Below, one piece after another: positions 46,181 to 58,171 of a stretch of DNA of 64,000 bases. The translations under genes and the position numbers were made by a program. How positions within the stretch are numbered: position 1 is the first letter of the stretch; every line of letters begins with the position of its first letter. The notes under the pieces were generated by a model. That model worked only from the letters and a program-made list of their open reading frames with translations. It made no database searches and was not told the DNA's origin. The stretch is from Rhabditophanes sp. KR3021 (taxonomy: Eukaryota > Nematoda > Chromadorea > Rhabditida > Alloionematidae), in NCBI GenBank assembly GCA_963281155.1, contig CAUJLY010000004.1, positions 1,798,001 to 1,862,000 of the forward strand, in the 5' to 3' direction.

Positions 46181-48299
46181 TTAACGATTATAATTTGTTG
46201 AGTGTGGACTATCAGTCACTGCTTTGCTGTGTTCATCAGATATTTTGTTTTTGTATCTAACGAAAAGCTCATTTGTCATCTCTCCTGCCAAAAGGTCGCC
46301 GCCATTGGTCTGTAATTGAATTAGTAATAAAAAAAGATTTGTTTTAATACCTGAATCATTCTTAGCAAAAAGACGCCATCTGCTCTGAGGAAAGATCTGG
46401 TGAAATAATTGACGAGGTCTGATTCTTCCTGATTCAAGTGATCTGAAACAGCGCCGGAACATCTCAAATACTTGATAACAAATTCCTTCTGATTTGCATG
46501 AATCGAAGTAGCCAAAGTCCACCAGATCATCGACAACACCGAAATAAATCCTATCAACAAAAACCAGAACCAGAAGAAGATAAAGATTTTTTCGTTGAAC
46601 ATATTAATCACTAAAGAACAAGAGATTAATTAACGAAAATTTCAAATTACTTAATACACATTGAACACTCCATCTATGGATATTCCCCAACACTCTAACA
46701 TTAAAATCACACATCGTCACCTAAATTAATAATATTAGTTGAAAGAGAAGAAAGGAGTGAAATTTATTCACTGATTAGGTAAATTAATGCCAATTCAGTT
46801 AATTGAACAAATTATTATTAGTTTTTATTTTTAAGAACTTTTAGTTTTATTTGAATAAAGAGTTGGCTGAGTTGGTAATGGCTGATTTAATTGATCTCCC
46901 CAAATGGTCTGCTTACGTATTTGAAAAAGGTATTCTGCATCAGGCATCACACTCTTCAAGTGTACCCGTGTTGTTGTTCAAGGTGAAGAATGTGAGAAAG
47001 AATTCACTTTAGTGGAACCCAAACTAAGACCAGAAAGTCTTAAAGACATGAAGAAGGCTGAGTTGGATACAATTGGAGAACAACTGTACAAGAAAAAAAG
47101 AGTGTTGTCAGTGCTGGTGAGAAATGGTTGTTGGATAGATATGTCAGTTTGAAGGATTATAGTAAAGCAAAGGATGCAAAGAATAAAAAGTTAAGATCCA
47201 GTCTCACTGCCTCAGCTAATTCTAAGCCAAAAAAGAATGGACAGATGAAGAAAAAAAGGTTAAAGAAAAAAGAGCTAAAGAATATGAAATTGAACAGGCT
47301 CGTCTAAAAATGGGAAAGGAAACTGATGGGTTGTTGGAAAAGGGTCGTGTGTTAAATAAAGAACAGTAAGAGAATCTAACTCGTCTTCAGAAGAAAAGAA
47401 AGCCATGTAAGAAAGCTAAAGAAAAGAACAAGTCTAAATAATTATTTAATTTTTTTGTCTCATCATACTATCATTTTTAATAAACCTTGTTTTTAATATA
47501 TTTTTAAATAAAGGTAAACTATACCCTTGGAAAATGACCAGATTCTTCCCATTCTTTTCCATTAATCAAATCTTGCAAAATTCCATAACCCCAAAATGTA
47601 TATTTAGATCCTAAAAAGGCATTCATGATGATGAATTGAACTATTACATTCACGACGTAGAGAACCTTGGTAAAGCAGTATAAACTGACTAGGTAGGAAC
47701 CATTTCTTTTCCCTAGGGTGTTCGCAAACCATCCAGTTGATTTAAGATCTTGTTGCATTTCAAGAGCCTCAATCATGTGAGATGCAGCCTTATCAACTTG
47801 GTTATTTCTAGCTCCTTTGTCGAATTTCTTTTTGATCATGGCGGCGTTGTTTAATATACTTTTGACATTAATTCCTGCAAAAATTATTTTAACAAAAATT
47901 TAAAAACAAGGAACCTGTTTTATTTCTAATATTAGTCCATATTAACAAAGGCATCTTAAACAACATAGCTTGCAATAATAAAACTAGAGGAACCCACTGA
48001 TAAAAGGATACCTTAGTCTTTTCCCCACTACCAAAAAAACATTCATCTCCCTCACATTCGGGGGTATGATAAGTAGATTGGACAAAGCAAAACGTCTCTG
48101 TATAAGACTCCCATGAATCCATAAATTCTGGAGGTGTCCAGCATTGGATCGGCTGATTTACAAACAAAATGGTCATTATACTCAGAGATGAAATTACTAG
48201 TATGGTGGGTGTATAATAATAGCTTATTTTGTCCACTACATCTCCTCCAGCATCATCTTTATGGAGGTAATTAAAGATGTCGCCAGCAAGGAAATCCAT
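46181..48299 (-). CDS. Innexin (gap-junction/hemichannel subunit)
   Basis: Predicted 397 aa from five exons: 47915-48299, 47525-47874, 46651-46720, 46351-46610 and 46181-46309. A four-transmembrane channel protein. Seen: [20 protein letters not shown] (TM1), the extracellular [11 protein letters not shown] with following Cys, the innexin signature [15 protein letters not shown], a second loop around [12 protein letters not shown], then [34 protein letters not shown] (TM4) and DGVFLLRMI. All exon junctions preserve frame. Intron 3 (46721-47524, 804 nt) is far longer than the others (40-45 nt) and holds an opposite-strand pseudogene. An upstream exon at 49439-49829 may be an alternative 5' end. 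C-terminus short. Confidence 0.92.
46878..47441 (+). pseudogene. Processed-type pseudogene inside innexin intron 3
   Basis: On the strand opposite the innexin, one intron-free message-like stretch can be followed only by changing frame several times: [18 protein letters not shown], then [15 protein letters not shown] and [18 protein letters not shown], then [19 protein letters not shown], then [17 protein letters not shown] and a Lys-rich end. An AATAAA lies 40 bases beyond. No introns and many frame breaks suggest a retrocopied gene in decay. I do not recognise the parent; it seems to be a Lys-rich protein of about 190 residues. Confidence 0.6.
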
Positions 48300-49438
48300 T
48301 ACCAATAATAAACAGTTGATGTCAACAAAAAAATAAAGTCAATGGAAGTCCAAAACAAAATATTTGATAGAATAAATGATTTTTATATCTGCCTTGTCAA
48401 CAAAATTTATATTTTGCCTCTACCGATTACGGTTTGTTGTGGAGGAGCAGTGATTCTAGTTTTGGAAAAGATAGATAAAAAAGACGTATAAGCAAACAAA
48501 CATTTTTCAATTCATGTTCAATTTCAACGATGTCGTAAATTTTGTCATTTCTAGAATATATGTACCGATAACAATAAATTAAAGTTCAAAAGAAGTTTAA
48601 TTGGCAGTTCAATTGTTAAAAGGTATTATTTATGGGGTAATAAAATGTCGTTTGGTTGTAGATTGGATTGATTAAGTGTTATTAGGAGATATAAAATTAA
48701 TTACCAACACTTTTTATGCCTTTATGCACGTTGAATTGTGTAGTGTGACGAGGCTGATTATGTTTGAGTGGTGCAATGGGCTAAATTTTTGCATATAATC
48801 AAGTCTCGCCAATATATGTGATCATTTAGGTGGATTATTACATGTGTATAAATTTTAGCAAGTAATGCTTTACTACACTGTCTGTGATGTGTAAGTTCAA
48901 GACCTTTGGACCAAAGAATAATTTTTGTCAATTATTTGTTTATTTTTAGATCACCAAAATCACATTCTTGGAACAACTGAATATTCTTAAATATGTAATT
49001 AATCTTTAAGGCATTCCAATCTTATATTAATAGTAAGTTAAAAACATCCCACTTTCTAACTAATTTAGTAAGATACAAACTTCACCGCTACTTCACACAA
49101 GTAATTTTAATATTTAAAGCGTTATTGCTTATCAACAAGTTATAACATTTTGATTATAAATAAAATAATATCTTATTGTCCGTGTACTTTTGTATTATTA
49201 AAGTGTAATGCTCTTTTCTGCATTATTGAATAATTTCTACATAGATTTTAATCCTTTCACAAATGGACGACAAAATAAGTGAATATTTGTCGCAACTACA
49301 TATTTGGATACAGCTTTGCTGTGTTATAACCAAAATACTCAAGGTTGTGTGGAACCATTTTGGTGAATTTTATGTTGATTAAGTGCTATTAGAGTGTCTA
49401 TGGAGCTAAATTGAGAAAAAACTGTTCGATAAACTGAC
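48300..49438. other. Region between innexin exon 1 and the upstream innexin-type exon
   Basis: No further innexin exon found on the minus strand. A 39-codon plus-strand frame at 49263-49382 (MDDKISEYLSQLHIW...) is too short to judge. If the upstream exon is an alternative first exon, this stretch is intron plus the proximal promoter. Confidence 0.45.
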
Positions 49439-49829
49439 CTGAATTAAAATTAAAAGACCTCCATACTAAACTAGGGAAAAAGAAAAGAAAGGCCTGCAAG
49501 CATAGTACCAGAGGTACCCACTGATAATAAGAAACCTGAGTCTCTGGATTTTCTCTTTGCGAATAAGAATCATCGATGTCGTTGTCTATTGGGAGGAAAT
49601 AAGTCCCTTTGATGAAACAATACGTTTCTGCGTATTTTTCCCATGCTCCAGTGTATTCAGGGGGCACCCAACATTGTATTGGCTTTCCTACGTATTGAGT
49701 AGCTGCAAGTGTGATGGCGGCAATCATGATTATTGTAGCAGTGTAGAAATAATTCAATCGATCAACTATATCATTCGATTGATATGATCGACGGATTTTT
49801 GCCATATAAGGCAAAAGTGGACCAATCAT
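49439..49829 (-). CDS. Second innexin N-terminal exon: alternative first exon or truncated paralogue
   Basis: 130 codons plus one base, ending at a GT donor. Encodes the innexin N-terminus, TM1, first extracellular loop and TM2: [71 protein letters not shown]. It ends in the same phase (one base of a Gly codon) and at the same protein position as exon 1 of the innexin downstream, so splicing to 47525-47874 would be in frame. No other innexin exons follow it. Hence either a mutually exclusive first exon of the same gene or a truncated duplicate. Without splicing the frame ends at 49398. Confidence 0.75.
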
Positions 49830-52140
49830 GTTGAGGCTCTGGAATAATTTAGTAGTGGATGAAGTTGAATCATTAAAATGTAGATGTTAAATATTTGTTA
49901 AATATTAATTAATTAGTTGTAACAATGGAATTAAAAATAAATTAACCAAGGCAATTAAAATTACACACGAAAGTTTGAATACTTATTCGAGCATGAAACT
50001 TAACGAAAGAATTGTATTTACGCAATTTTAACGTTGTAAAGGTAATAAAATGATTGACAGCTACTACCATTAACAGAAAGATGACAATACAATAGGCAAG
50101 AATGTGACGAGCCCATGAATCTTCCGATGGTAGTAAAAAGTGAGAGAGAGGGTAATAATAATAACTAATATGAATTGTAACATTAAAATTTATTCCCAAA
50201 ATGTATGGGGTGTTAAAAGAATATACAATTTCAATCCCACTTTGACTACTAAATTTGGCTTGAAAAAATATTTATAAATACAACTGATACGCATACACAT
50301 AAATAATACAGGACAATATTACAAAGAAACCACCATAAAAAGACACAATTCTTGACTTGTTCCAACAAAAGTAACTGCGATTTTTAGTATTTGCATATGT
50401 ATACATAATCGTGAAGAGACAGACCTTTTAGGCAGTAGTCCGCAAAATGATTGGCTGAAGCTTTCAGTATATGGAAAAGTATAGATATATGATGTGTAGA
50501 TACTTTTTTGTTGATTAAAGGTACCTTACCCTCGCGCAACTTTCAAATCAGCTGTCAAGGTCTCTTCGACATGCGTCATGCCAAGGCCATCGTCTAAATA
50601 GTATAAATGAGAGAGAAAGTATTCTATACCAAAGTCTTTTAGCCTCACTCAGGATTTATGAGGTTTGTTTTGATGTGTCCGAATCTTCTTTTTTGCACAC
50701 ACTATCATTCTGCCCCTATTAAATTTTCCAACTAACAAAAGGTAATAAAATTAAAGTTCCATTATTCCCAATTTATGTTGACATTGTTTGTGTTCGTCTC
50801 TGACTCGACAGGCAACTCATACCTAATTTAATTCCCATAATTGATGTCTTTCACAACGCACCAAAAGGTGTAAGGATAATAAATGTGTCTTCGAATCGTG
50901 TAAAAAGTTAATTTATTTGGTTAATTACAAAAATGACACTATTTGGTAATGAAGGTTCTACACATTCGGGGGTGAATTGGAGTTTCTATTAAAGGTCAGA
51001 AGCTTGACTCGCTCTTTTTGGTAAAGTTGTATCTGACAACAAAAGACACACCAACTATATTTTATCAACCATTTTTTGTCGACGCCAACCCTGTGTATTG
51101 CCTTTGTATTTCCTTTTGGTTTGTGTGTTGATTAATAACCATACGATTATTCAGTGGTAGTAAATGGTAAGTAGTAGATGTATGTATGTGTATAGGTAGA
51201 CTTAATCCTTTTAACTGCAATTAAATGCAACCAGAAACCGGTTTGGCGATGATCGCAATGTTAACGCAACTACTAGCACTTCACCCGTAAATATGATAGA
51301 TTCTATAGTAGTATGGGGTCTTGTAACGGATTATTAAAAGTGAATGTGTATTGTCGCGTCAACCTTTTTTGACGACACTTGTCATTTGATGAAGGGAAAC
51401 ACCGAATCTTATAGAGAGTATCTGTTTAAGGCATCACATCTCAAATTTGATGAGCCAAAAAAACATTGTGCATCATCATCCAAATACACAATATAATTGT
51501 AGTTATTAAATTGTGTAACCAAAGGTCAAACGTGATTATGCATTGTTATAAATGATGGTGTTAGATGAGATAAAACGATCCTTGGTAATTAATTAAATTA
51601 ATAAAAGAATACGACGACTGACTATATGAAGGAAGTTATTTTGGATGATCAACAAAAAAACCACATAATTATTTTCCGGTCTTAAACAGTAGATCTTTAT
51701 TGATAATTGTTATTAATGACGATCTTTCTAGTATGACATTATTATTTTAATTACAAAAAAATACGATTCTGTAAGGATTAAACACCAGTATTAATAAACA
51801 ATCACTAATTTATTTAATATTAAAAAGCATTACATAGAAAATTAAAACCAGAGGTTGTAAAAAGTAAATGAATGCTAGTATAGAGTCCCAATATGACTAA
51901 TGCCAAAGCAAGAAGCAGGATTAGATTAATACTTTATTTGGCCATGAAAAAAGATCCCGATTCTCGCAAATACCTTCTATAAATGCGGTATTTACTTTAT
52001 AAAATGTGCATCATATTCATATTCCTCTGGAATATATGATCACCATACATTTAGTAGGCATAGACGTAAGCAGGGAAGTTAAATACAATTAATATATTGA
52101 ATCAATGGATTTATTGAGGAGAATGATAGGTTAGATAATA
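49830..52140. other. Mostly non-coding, AT-rich
   Basis: Apart from the uncertain membrane frame at 49942-50199, I see no gene. Lies between the upstream innexin-type exon and the 3' end of the aminotransferase gene. Confidence 0.5.
49942..50199 (-). CDS. Possible membrane-protein exon, unknown
   Basis: An open frame without a good ATG, extending back to about 50250. One strong membrane segment (HILAYCIVIFLLMVVAVNHF) is preceded by a Tyr-rich segment (ISYYYYPLSHFLLP) and followed by basic residues. It may be an internal or terminal exon whose partner I cannot find, or chance. No family recognised. Confidence 0.3.
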   Translation of the reverse strand: MGINFNVTIHISYYYYPLSHFLLPSEDSWARHILAYCIVIFLLMVVAVNHFITFTTLKLRKYNSFVKFHARISIQTFVCNFNCLG

Positions 52141-53722
52141 TTAAGCGTCTTTTCTAGTTGAGTCATAAGTGTTGATGCAATCTACCAGGTCGTAAATAGC
52201 AGCCTTGAATTCTGGCACTTCTAAGTAACCAATTGAAACTCTGAGGGAATTTTTCAAGTAAATACTTCTTTCATTTTTGGTGTTTTGACCAGCAGCTGAG
52301 AATATATCTCCAGAATGAAGTCTGATTCCGCAAACATATCTCAAAAAGTTTAGCAAGCCTTGTGCATTGATTCTAAGCGGAACCATTATCATGGCAAAAT
52401 ATCCTCCCTTAGGTTCAGAGTAGAATTTAAAATCCTTTGGAAGTTTTTGATTGCAGACAGAAATCAAATGTCTCATCTTGATGCCATTGTCTGTTCTGAT
52501 AGACTGTAACAAATGATCGTATCCACCGAGTTCTAAAATACAGGCTAAGACACCACCCATGTAATAATTCAATCCACCTCCGGAGTTCAAAATCGGACTA
52601 TAAATAAAAAGAGATGTAATGGGCGTGTGGTTGATGATCACAAATTAAATATATTTGAAGAAGGTTAATGATTATTTATTTATGCGTTTAAAGGGTGACG
52701 TTTTCTTCAATTATTTACCTTCTCAGCCAGTATCGTTCTTTGATCATTGCGGGCATTTCCAACCAGCCAAGTCTGATGCCTGGCGAAAGGATTTTGGAGA
52801 AGGAATTGTTGGAGACGACGCACCCGATACCGTAGTCTTTATCTGCTATACTGTCGTAAGCAAACAATCTCTTTGGTGGTTTTCCTTCGTATGATAAGAG
52901 GTTGTAGACGTCATCGGAAATGATAAGGACTTTGAAACGACGAGCTAGTTTGATTAGCTTGTGGCATTTTTCTGGAATAGGTGGTTTAAAGGTGGTTTGT
53001 ATTAAAGACTTACCATCGCTTAGACACGATCCAGTAGGATTATGGAAATGAGGAACCAAGTAAAGACAAGCAACATAGTTAACTTTGTTGTCACTTTTGT
53101 GAACCTCGTCTGTTAAATCACGGGTCCAGATCTGTTCCAGCTCATCAACGTCAATCCCATCATCCTTATAACCAACCGGACATGTATCATAACTTAAGAA
53201 AGAAAAGGATTTTAAAGCTACAAAGTAAGTCAACTCCTCAGTGTATATTCTACATTTGTTTGGAAATATGGAAATAAGTAAGAGTGCGAGCGTCGTTGAA
53301 GCACCAGCCGTGATGGCGAGATCATTTTTATTGACAGGTTGTTGGTATTCTTTGTTGAGAAAGAGTGTCAAAGCTTCCAGACACCTTTCATCTCCAAGAG
53401 GGGAGCCATACTGTAAAAGTAAACAGTCACTGTCAAGTTCAGATGTCTAAGAAAGCCGTTTATTTGTTAGTTTTGTGTTAAAACATACAAGTCTGGCCTG
53501 AGAGGCTTCATTTATCAATACGGCAGCACGTCTCAAAACGCCCACGGACGGAGCTCCTACATTAAGCATAACCCGTCCAGTGGTGTCATTGTTGTCAAAG
53601 AGGGTAATGCTTCTCTTGTACTCAGGAGTAATGCTTCTGACTGATTCAGGAGTAGTGCTTCTGGTAGATTGAGGAGTGAGACTTGTTTCAGAAGGACCCG
53701 CATCAATCTCATTACTCATCAT
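52141..53722 (-). CDS. Class I/II PLP aminotransferase, 2-aminoadipate/YER152C-like
   Basis: Predicted 460 aa, exons 53489-53722, 52719-53410 and 52141-52597 (introns 78 and 121 nt). Fold-type-I aminotransferase of the group related to yeast YER152C and bacterial MocR/LysN-like enzymes; substrate unknown, with aminoadipate-type activity only a precedent. Landmarks: YGSPLGDERCLEALTLFL, the PLP phosphate segment ITAGASTTLALLL, HFHNPTGSCLS, IISDDVYNLLSY, and the Schiff-base lysine in NSFSKILSPGIRLGW (about K284). The first 45 residues are an added Ser/Thr/Pro leader with repeated R-S-x-T-P-E (possible phosphosites) and no targeting signal. An ATTTTAG lies 13 bases before the ATG and could be a cis- or trans-splice acceptor. 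Confidence 0.85.
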
Positions 53723-55108
53723 GATATCTTGCTAAAATAATATTTTTGTAGACAAGTGTTTTTCTAAAAGTACGCGTGTCTGAAGTTAATAAATGGTAAT
53801 GAATATAAAAATATTAGCACTTATTTATATACAAATATCAATTTTATTATTTGATGTAAGTAAGTAGAGTGGTGTGGGGTGTTGTCGCCCAAAGTGATAA
53901 ATGGACGGTCTGATGTGAGCGCTACTCTTTTTTGTAGTACTTTTTTAATTAATGATAAGGGGTGCTGAAGGAATCACTTGAAAGACCCAAGTAAAAGTGA
54001 CATCAAAGGTGGTGCTTATTGCTCGATCTTCTAAAGTACAAGGATAGTAATAAATATGCAATTATATAACACCTTCTCCTATATGATAACTTTTTTATTA
54101 ACAACCTTAACAACAATAATAACAAAAGAGTGTGGGGATGGCAACCAAAATCCAGGATGAGATTTAGTCAAAGTGAATTGCAAATACATCATTTGTGAAT
54201 CTTATATAATGAGCGTTTGAGGTGGCCGAACAAATTTTTAAATTGTTATAATGACTTCATATCTCATTAAATATATTGTGTAGAAGAATTCTTTTCTCTT
54301 CTCTCTCATTTCATAAATAAATCAACGCCTTCTTAAACTTCTTTTTTGTGTGTAATATCTAGATATATTTTCTATGAATTAAAAATTCTTTGTCTAACAT
54401 TCTCAATTTTGAAAATGTCCCTGGTAACGTATGCCGCTTCGTCAACCTCTGTATTCTTTATTTTTTCAAACACCAATAAACGTCTAAAAAATAATTATTA
54501 AACAAATCATCAAAAAAGATGTAATTTTTGTTGAGGGCAAGCCCCGCAACTAATCTTGGTATATGAGAAGGTGTGTAAGGTATGATGTAACTTGGAGACC
54601 TTCAACGACCACATCTTTTCTCTTTTTGCAAAAAAGTCACAAATTAATGGATAATCCCATGATCAAACAACTACCAACTTCAATCAACTTATACCAACTT
54701 CTACTTTTACTTGCACCACTAAGTAGTAGACACCATATAATTATCAGTATACGTGAGTAGACATCCCAAAAATAATTCATTACTACAATTTTGACAACAT
54801 CCAATACACACCAAATACACTCAAATATCAAATACAAGTTGAAAAAGTAGGAAAGTATAATTATTTTTTGGTCGTCACAGAAAGGATGTTTAGTCTCTTT
54901 TTGCTTTGATACAAATAACCATTTGTTATCAAAAAACAAACTAGATTGTGATAAAAGGATTGCAATAGCAATGTTGAGAGATGATTGATATGATTGCATT
55001 TGATGTTTATCCGAGTTGCACCTGAAACTTTCATCAAATTGGAACATACTTGAACATATTTTGGTTGAATTGATGCAATTCTATTTGAAATGGTTCGATT
55101 AATTATTA
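53723..55108. other. Intergenic between aminotransferase and TRMT11
   Basis: Both neighbours are on the minus strand; this is the 3' flank of TRMT11 and 5' flank of the aminotransferase. The long minus-strand frame at 54637-55047 looks like chance. Confidence 0.5.
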
Positions 55109-58100
55109 TTATTCGGTCTTTTTTGTCTTCTTTGTCATACACCGCCTAGACAAAGGCGAGTGACATTTTTTTGGTGTATAAATATTTGTATCTTTTTAAC
55201 TTTGTGAATGTGTAAAAGGATGTTGTCATATTTTTTGTGAGTAAGCAGCACCAAGACTCACAGGTGCCCAATCATTACATTGCAATTTTTGTTTATTGCA
55301 ATTTATTAGACTTTTTAATGTGTCTAAAACTCACCTCGAATATTTGATACCAAGTGGTTGCTCACAGTTAGCAACGAGGCGTAAAGAAGGATGAAGAGGA
55401 ACGACATCATCTGAATATCTAAAAATATAAAATTTATAAATAAAATATTAGACAATAAAGATTAATATGTTTGTTTGATTAATGTTCCTAGATTAGGAAG
55501 TGAACAAAAATCAGGAATCGTATTTTAGATCACTAAGCAAATATGACTTCTTAATCATAACTCAAAAAGTGTCTCATGAAACGCACTACGGCTCCTCAGC
55601 ACACACAAAGGTGAGACTGTTAGTCGTGTCATAAAAATTAAACCTTAATCACCTTGATTATATTTGAAAACCATTAAAAATTTGTGCAAAAGAAATCTTT
55701 TTCATTGGAAAGGTCTATGCAGAGTATCATTTATTTACTTAGAATAATAAAAGTTTCTATAATTGACTATAGGCAAACATAATGGTACATGTCAAACACA
55801 GGTGAGCAGCTCCTTCTAGCTTAAACTAATGAAACGCTCTATCAACGGTTCCAAATCGAGCTCTATAAAAGGAAACGGGAAACGATTCAAGATCATCATA
55901 TTGCCTTCACTCCTCACAAATAACCTATCTTTTTAAATCATGCAACACATTACTTCCTTCACCTTTTCTTCTATCCAACTTATTATTATGATTGCAAGTA
56001 TGTTGGGGATCGGTTCTATTAATAGCGTCAATGTTTGTTATTATGCATGGAATGAAAGAATCACTCCTGATTCCTGTTCTACAGCCTCAGACTGCAATAG
56101 TCCTGTGGCTGAGTGCATTTTTAGTTTGACAGCCAATCAACATGTCTGCTGTGCTCCTAAATCCAATGCCGTCTTCCCAGGTAATGAACTTTGGATAATT
56201 TAAGTTTTTTCTTATCTAGTCGAATTTTGCTTATATTATTCGAATTTGTCTAATGTTACTAAATTCCTATCTAAAGTAATCATAATATGTCTAATGTTGC
56301 TAAATTCGTATCTAATGCTAGTCGGATTTGTCGAATGTTATTATATTCTTCTCTAAATGTGATTTATTTTGTCTAAATCCGTTCAACTGTGCCTAATTTG
56401 TTTTTATTTTGATTTATAAAGTCTTCTTGTGTCTATCTTTAAAATTCAAATCATACCTACTCCTGATATTTATTGTAATTATCAATCTCAATCTAATCTG
56501 AATTTTTTAGTTTGCCCCGTCGGAATGTCTATCGCAACTCTAGGAAAACACAACTCAATTCTGTGCGACGGACTAAATGATAAAGATTCATGTCCTGAAG
56601 GATTCTCTTGTAAAGATTCTGTAACTAATTTCGACAAATACGAAGGTCAAACAAACTTTGTCTGCTGTCAATAAAAGGAACAAAGGATGTCGAAAATATT
56701 GTGTTTTGTTTGACAATAACTTTTAAAAATTTATTCCAATCTTATGTTTGTATCTATAGTGTCTTTTAAAGCTCATCTTTGTGCAATAAAATAGATCTAC
56801 TTTATAATGAACACTTCAAAATAACATCTACTTGATGCACTTCATAATGAGTAGAAACATCATTTTAGAAATAGATGGTTCAAAATAACTACACGATACA
56901 TTTAATTACAAAAACTTACTCTTGCGGAAATACTGGAAACCAATAACCAATTCGGCCTCCAACAACCAGATTTCTAGCTCCCAAATTGACCAAGTCTAAA
57001 TTCATTGTAGTAATATCATAGGTTTGTTTTTCAGGAAAATGAACTTGATGCTCGGAAGAAGGCATCGTCCAATGGTCTTTCCTTGTCTTATAACCAATTT
57101 TCCTGGCTTTTTCCCGAATGCCATAAGCAGGATCAGCAACTACTATGTCATATATCCCGGAGCCATCTTTTTGGAGTCGCCACAATTCATGATGACTAGC
57201 ATCCGCATGGCAATGGTACATAAATTTGTCTAAAAGGCCGTATTGTTCAAAATTTGCACGATGAGTAGTCTTTTCTGTCAATAAACCTTCGCCTACGCGA
57301 GAACTTTTTCCAATGGAGCGTGCGATTTGGTAGTTTAATTCGGTACCTGTAACGTAGCAACCGAATTCAGCGAGCGGTAAAATTAATCCCCAGTTCCCTT
57401 AAATAAACAATCGTTAAATGCAAAAAAGAAAAGGGACCCTACCACAAAAGGATCAAGTCCAATCTTGCCTTTGTCTGCTTTGACTAAATTAGCTTGAATA
57501 AATGATAATTCTGGGTCCATCGTTGTGTTTCCGATGTACGAACGATCTCTCAAGTTGTATTTTGTTTTAAGGTGCCCACTTCCGAATCCAATAAATCTTC
57601 CAAACATAACTTTTTCCAACTCGAACCCCTTTGCCTTCTCATTATACTGCTCAACAATATTAAAAGTGTTAGTAGGATTAACAAGATCGATGTTTGCATT
57701 TTGCAGGGGCAAATATTGACCGTACCCAGCAATAGTCTCATTCATATAACTTAAGTCTCTTTTTTCTCCCAAAAGGTCTTACTCTAATTGCAAAAGATTG
57801 TCCTTCAACATTAAATCTATCAAACAAATGTGCTTTCTTTTTAAGTTCGACGTGCATTCTTCCATGGTCATCTCCACTTCCATAAATTTGAATGGCATAT
57901 TTAACGAGCATCGCCCTCGAAAGTATCTGCTGCACATGTTCTATCGTAGCCATTTCCAAGACATACAAATACTCCTACAACAAAAAGTATACAATTTTTA
58001 CGACATTTAAAAAAATAATTAATATCCATTAATTATCAATGGTATTACCTTCTTATTTATCAATGTTTCATCAAAAGGAATGTCAAAGATTTCGGTGACA

Positions 58101-58171
58101 GCTTTAAATTCGGCAGATCGAAAATCAGGGTGAACCTGAGAAAAAACAAACAGGTATCGGGATGGCGACAT
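55109..58171 (-). CDS. TRMT11-like tRNA (guanine-10-N2) methyltransferase catalytic subunit, with two single-base lesions
   Basis: Exons 58049-58171, 57443-57974, 56920-57397, 55335-55418 and 55109-55145, about 417 codons. TRMT11 with TRMT112 makes m2G10 in tRNA. N-terminus SRYLFVFSQVHPDFRSAE; methyltransferase part with DPFV-GTG (motif I, across an intron), CYVTGTELNY, RANFEQYGL, DIVVADPAYGIRE, then the far exon HPSLRLVANCEQPLG and a basic end after S-R-R. The catalytic motif usually reads D-P-P-Y; here D-P-A-Y. The frame needs one base fewer in an A6 run near 57761-57766 and one more G in the G4 run near 57388-57391. These could be assembly errors, or together with the motif change, decay. 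Intron 4 (1501 nt) contains a plus-strand secreted-protein gene. Confidence 0.75.
55861..55878 (+). promoter_or_regulatory. TATA box of the nested Cys-rich gene
   Basis: GCTCTATAAAAGGAAACG lies about 60-80 bases upstream of the ATG at 55940. TATAAAAG is a near-consensus TATA element, so the nested gene probably has its own promoter within the TRMT11 intron. Confidence 0.6.
55940..56674 (+). CDS. Secreted cysteine-rich protein nested in TRMT11 intron 4
   Basis: Predicted 134 aa in two exons, 55940-56180 and 56511-56674, exact frame across a 330-nt intron. A hydrophobic N-terminus (IQLIIMIASMLGIGSINS) suggests secretion. Two Cys modules follow: C-Y-Y...DSCSTASDCNSP...CIFSLTANQHVCC, and C-P-V-G...CDGLNDKDSCPEGFSC...NFVCC. 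The C...C-P-x-G-x-x-C...CC spacing resembles the Lustrin/EB-like Cys-rich domains common in secreted nematode proteins. It lies antisense to TRMT11 with its own TATA box. Its intron holds imperfect AT-rich repeats (TCTAATGTT...CTAAATTC). Function unknown; exported or cuticle-associated roles would be guesses. Confidence 0.78.

Noticed and set aside
54637..55047. 136-codon minus-strand frame
   Set aside because: Hydrophobic/AT-driven residues without domain or signal; lies in the 3' flank of TRMT11.
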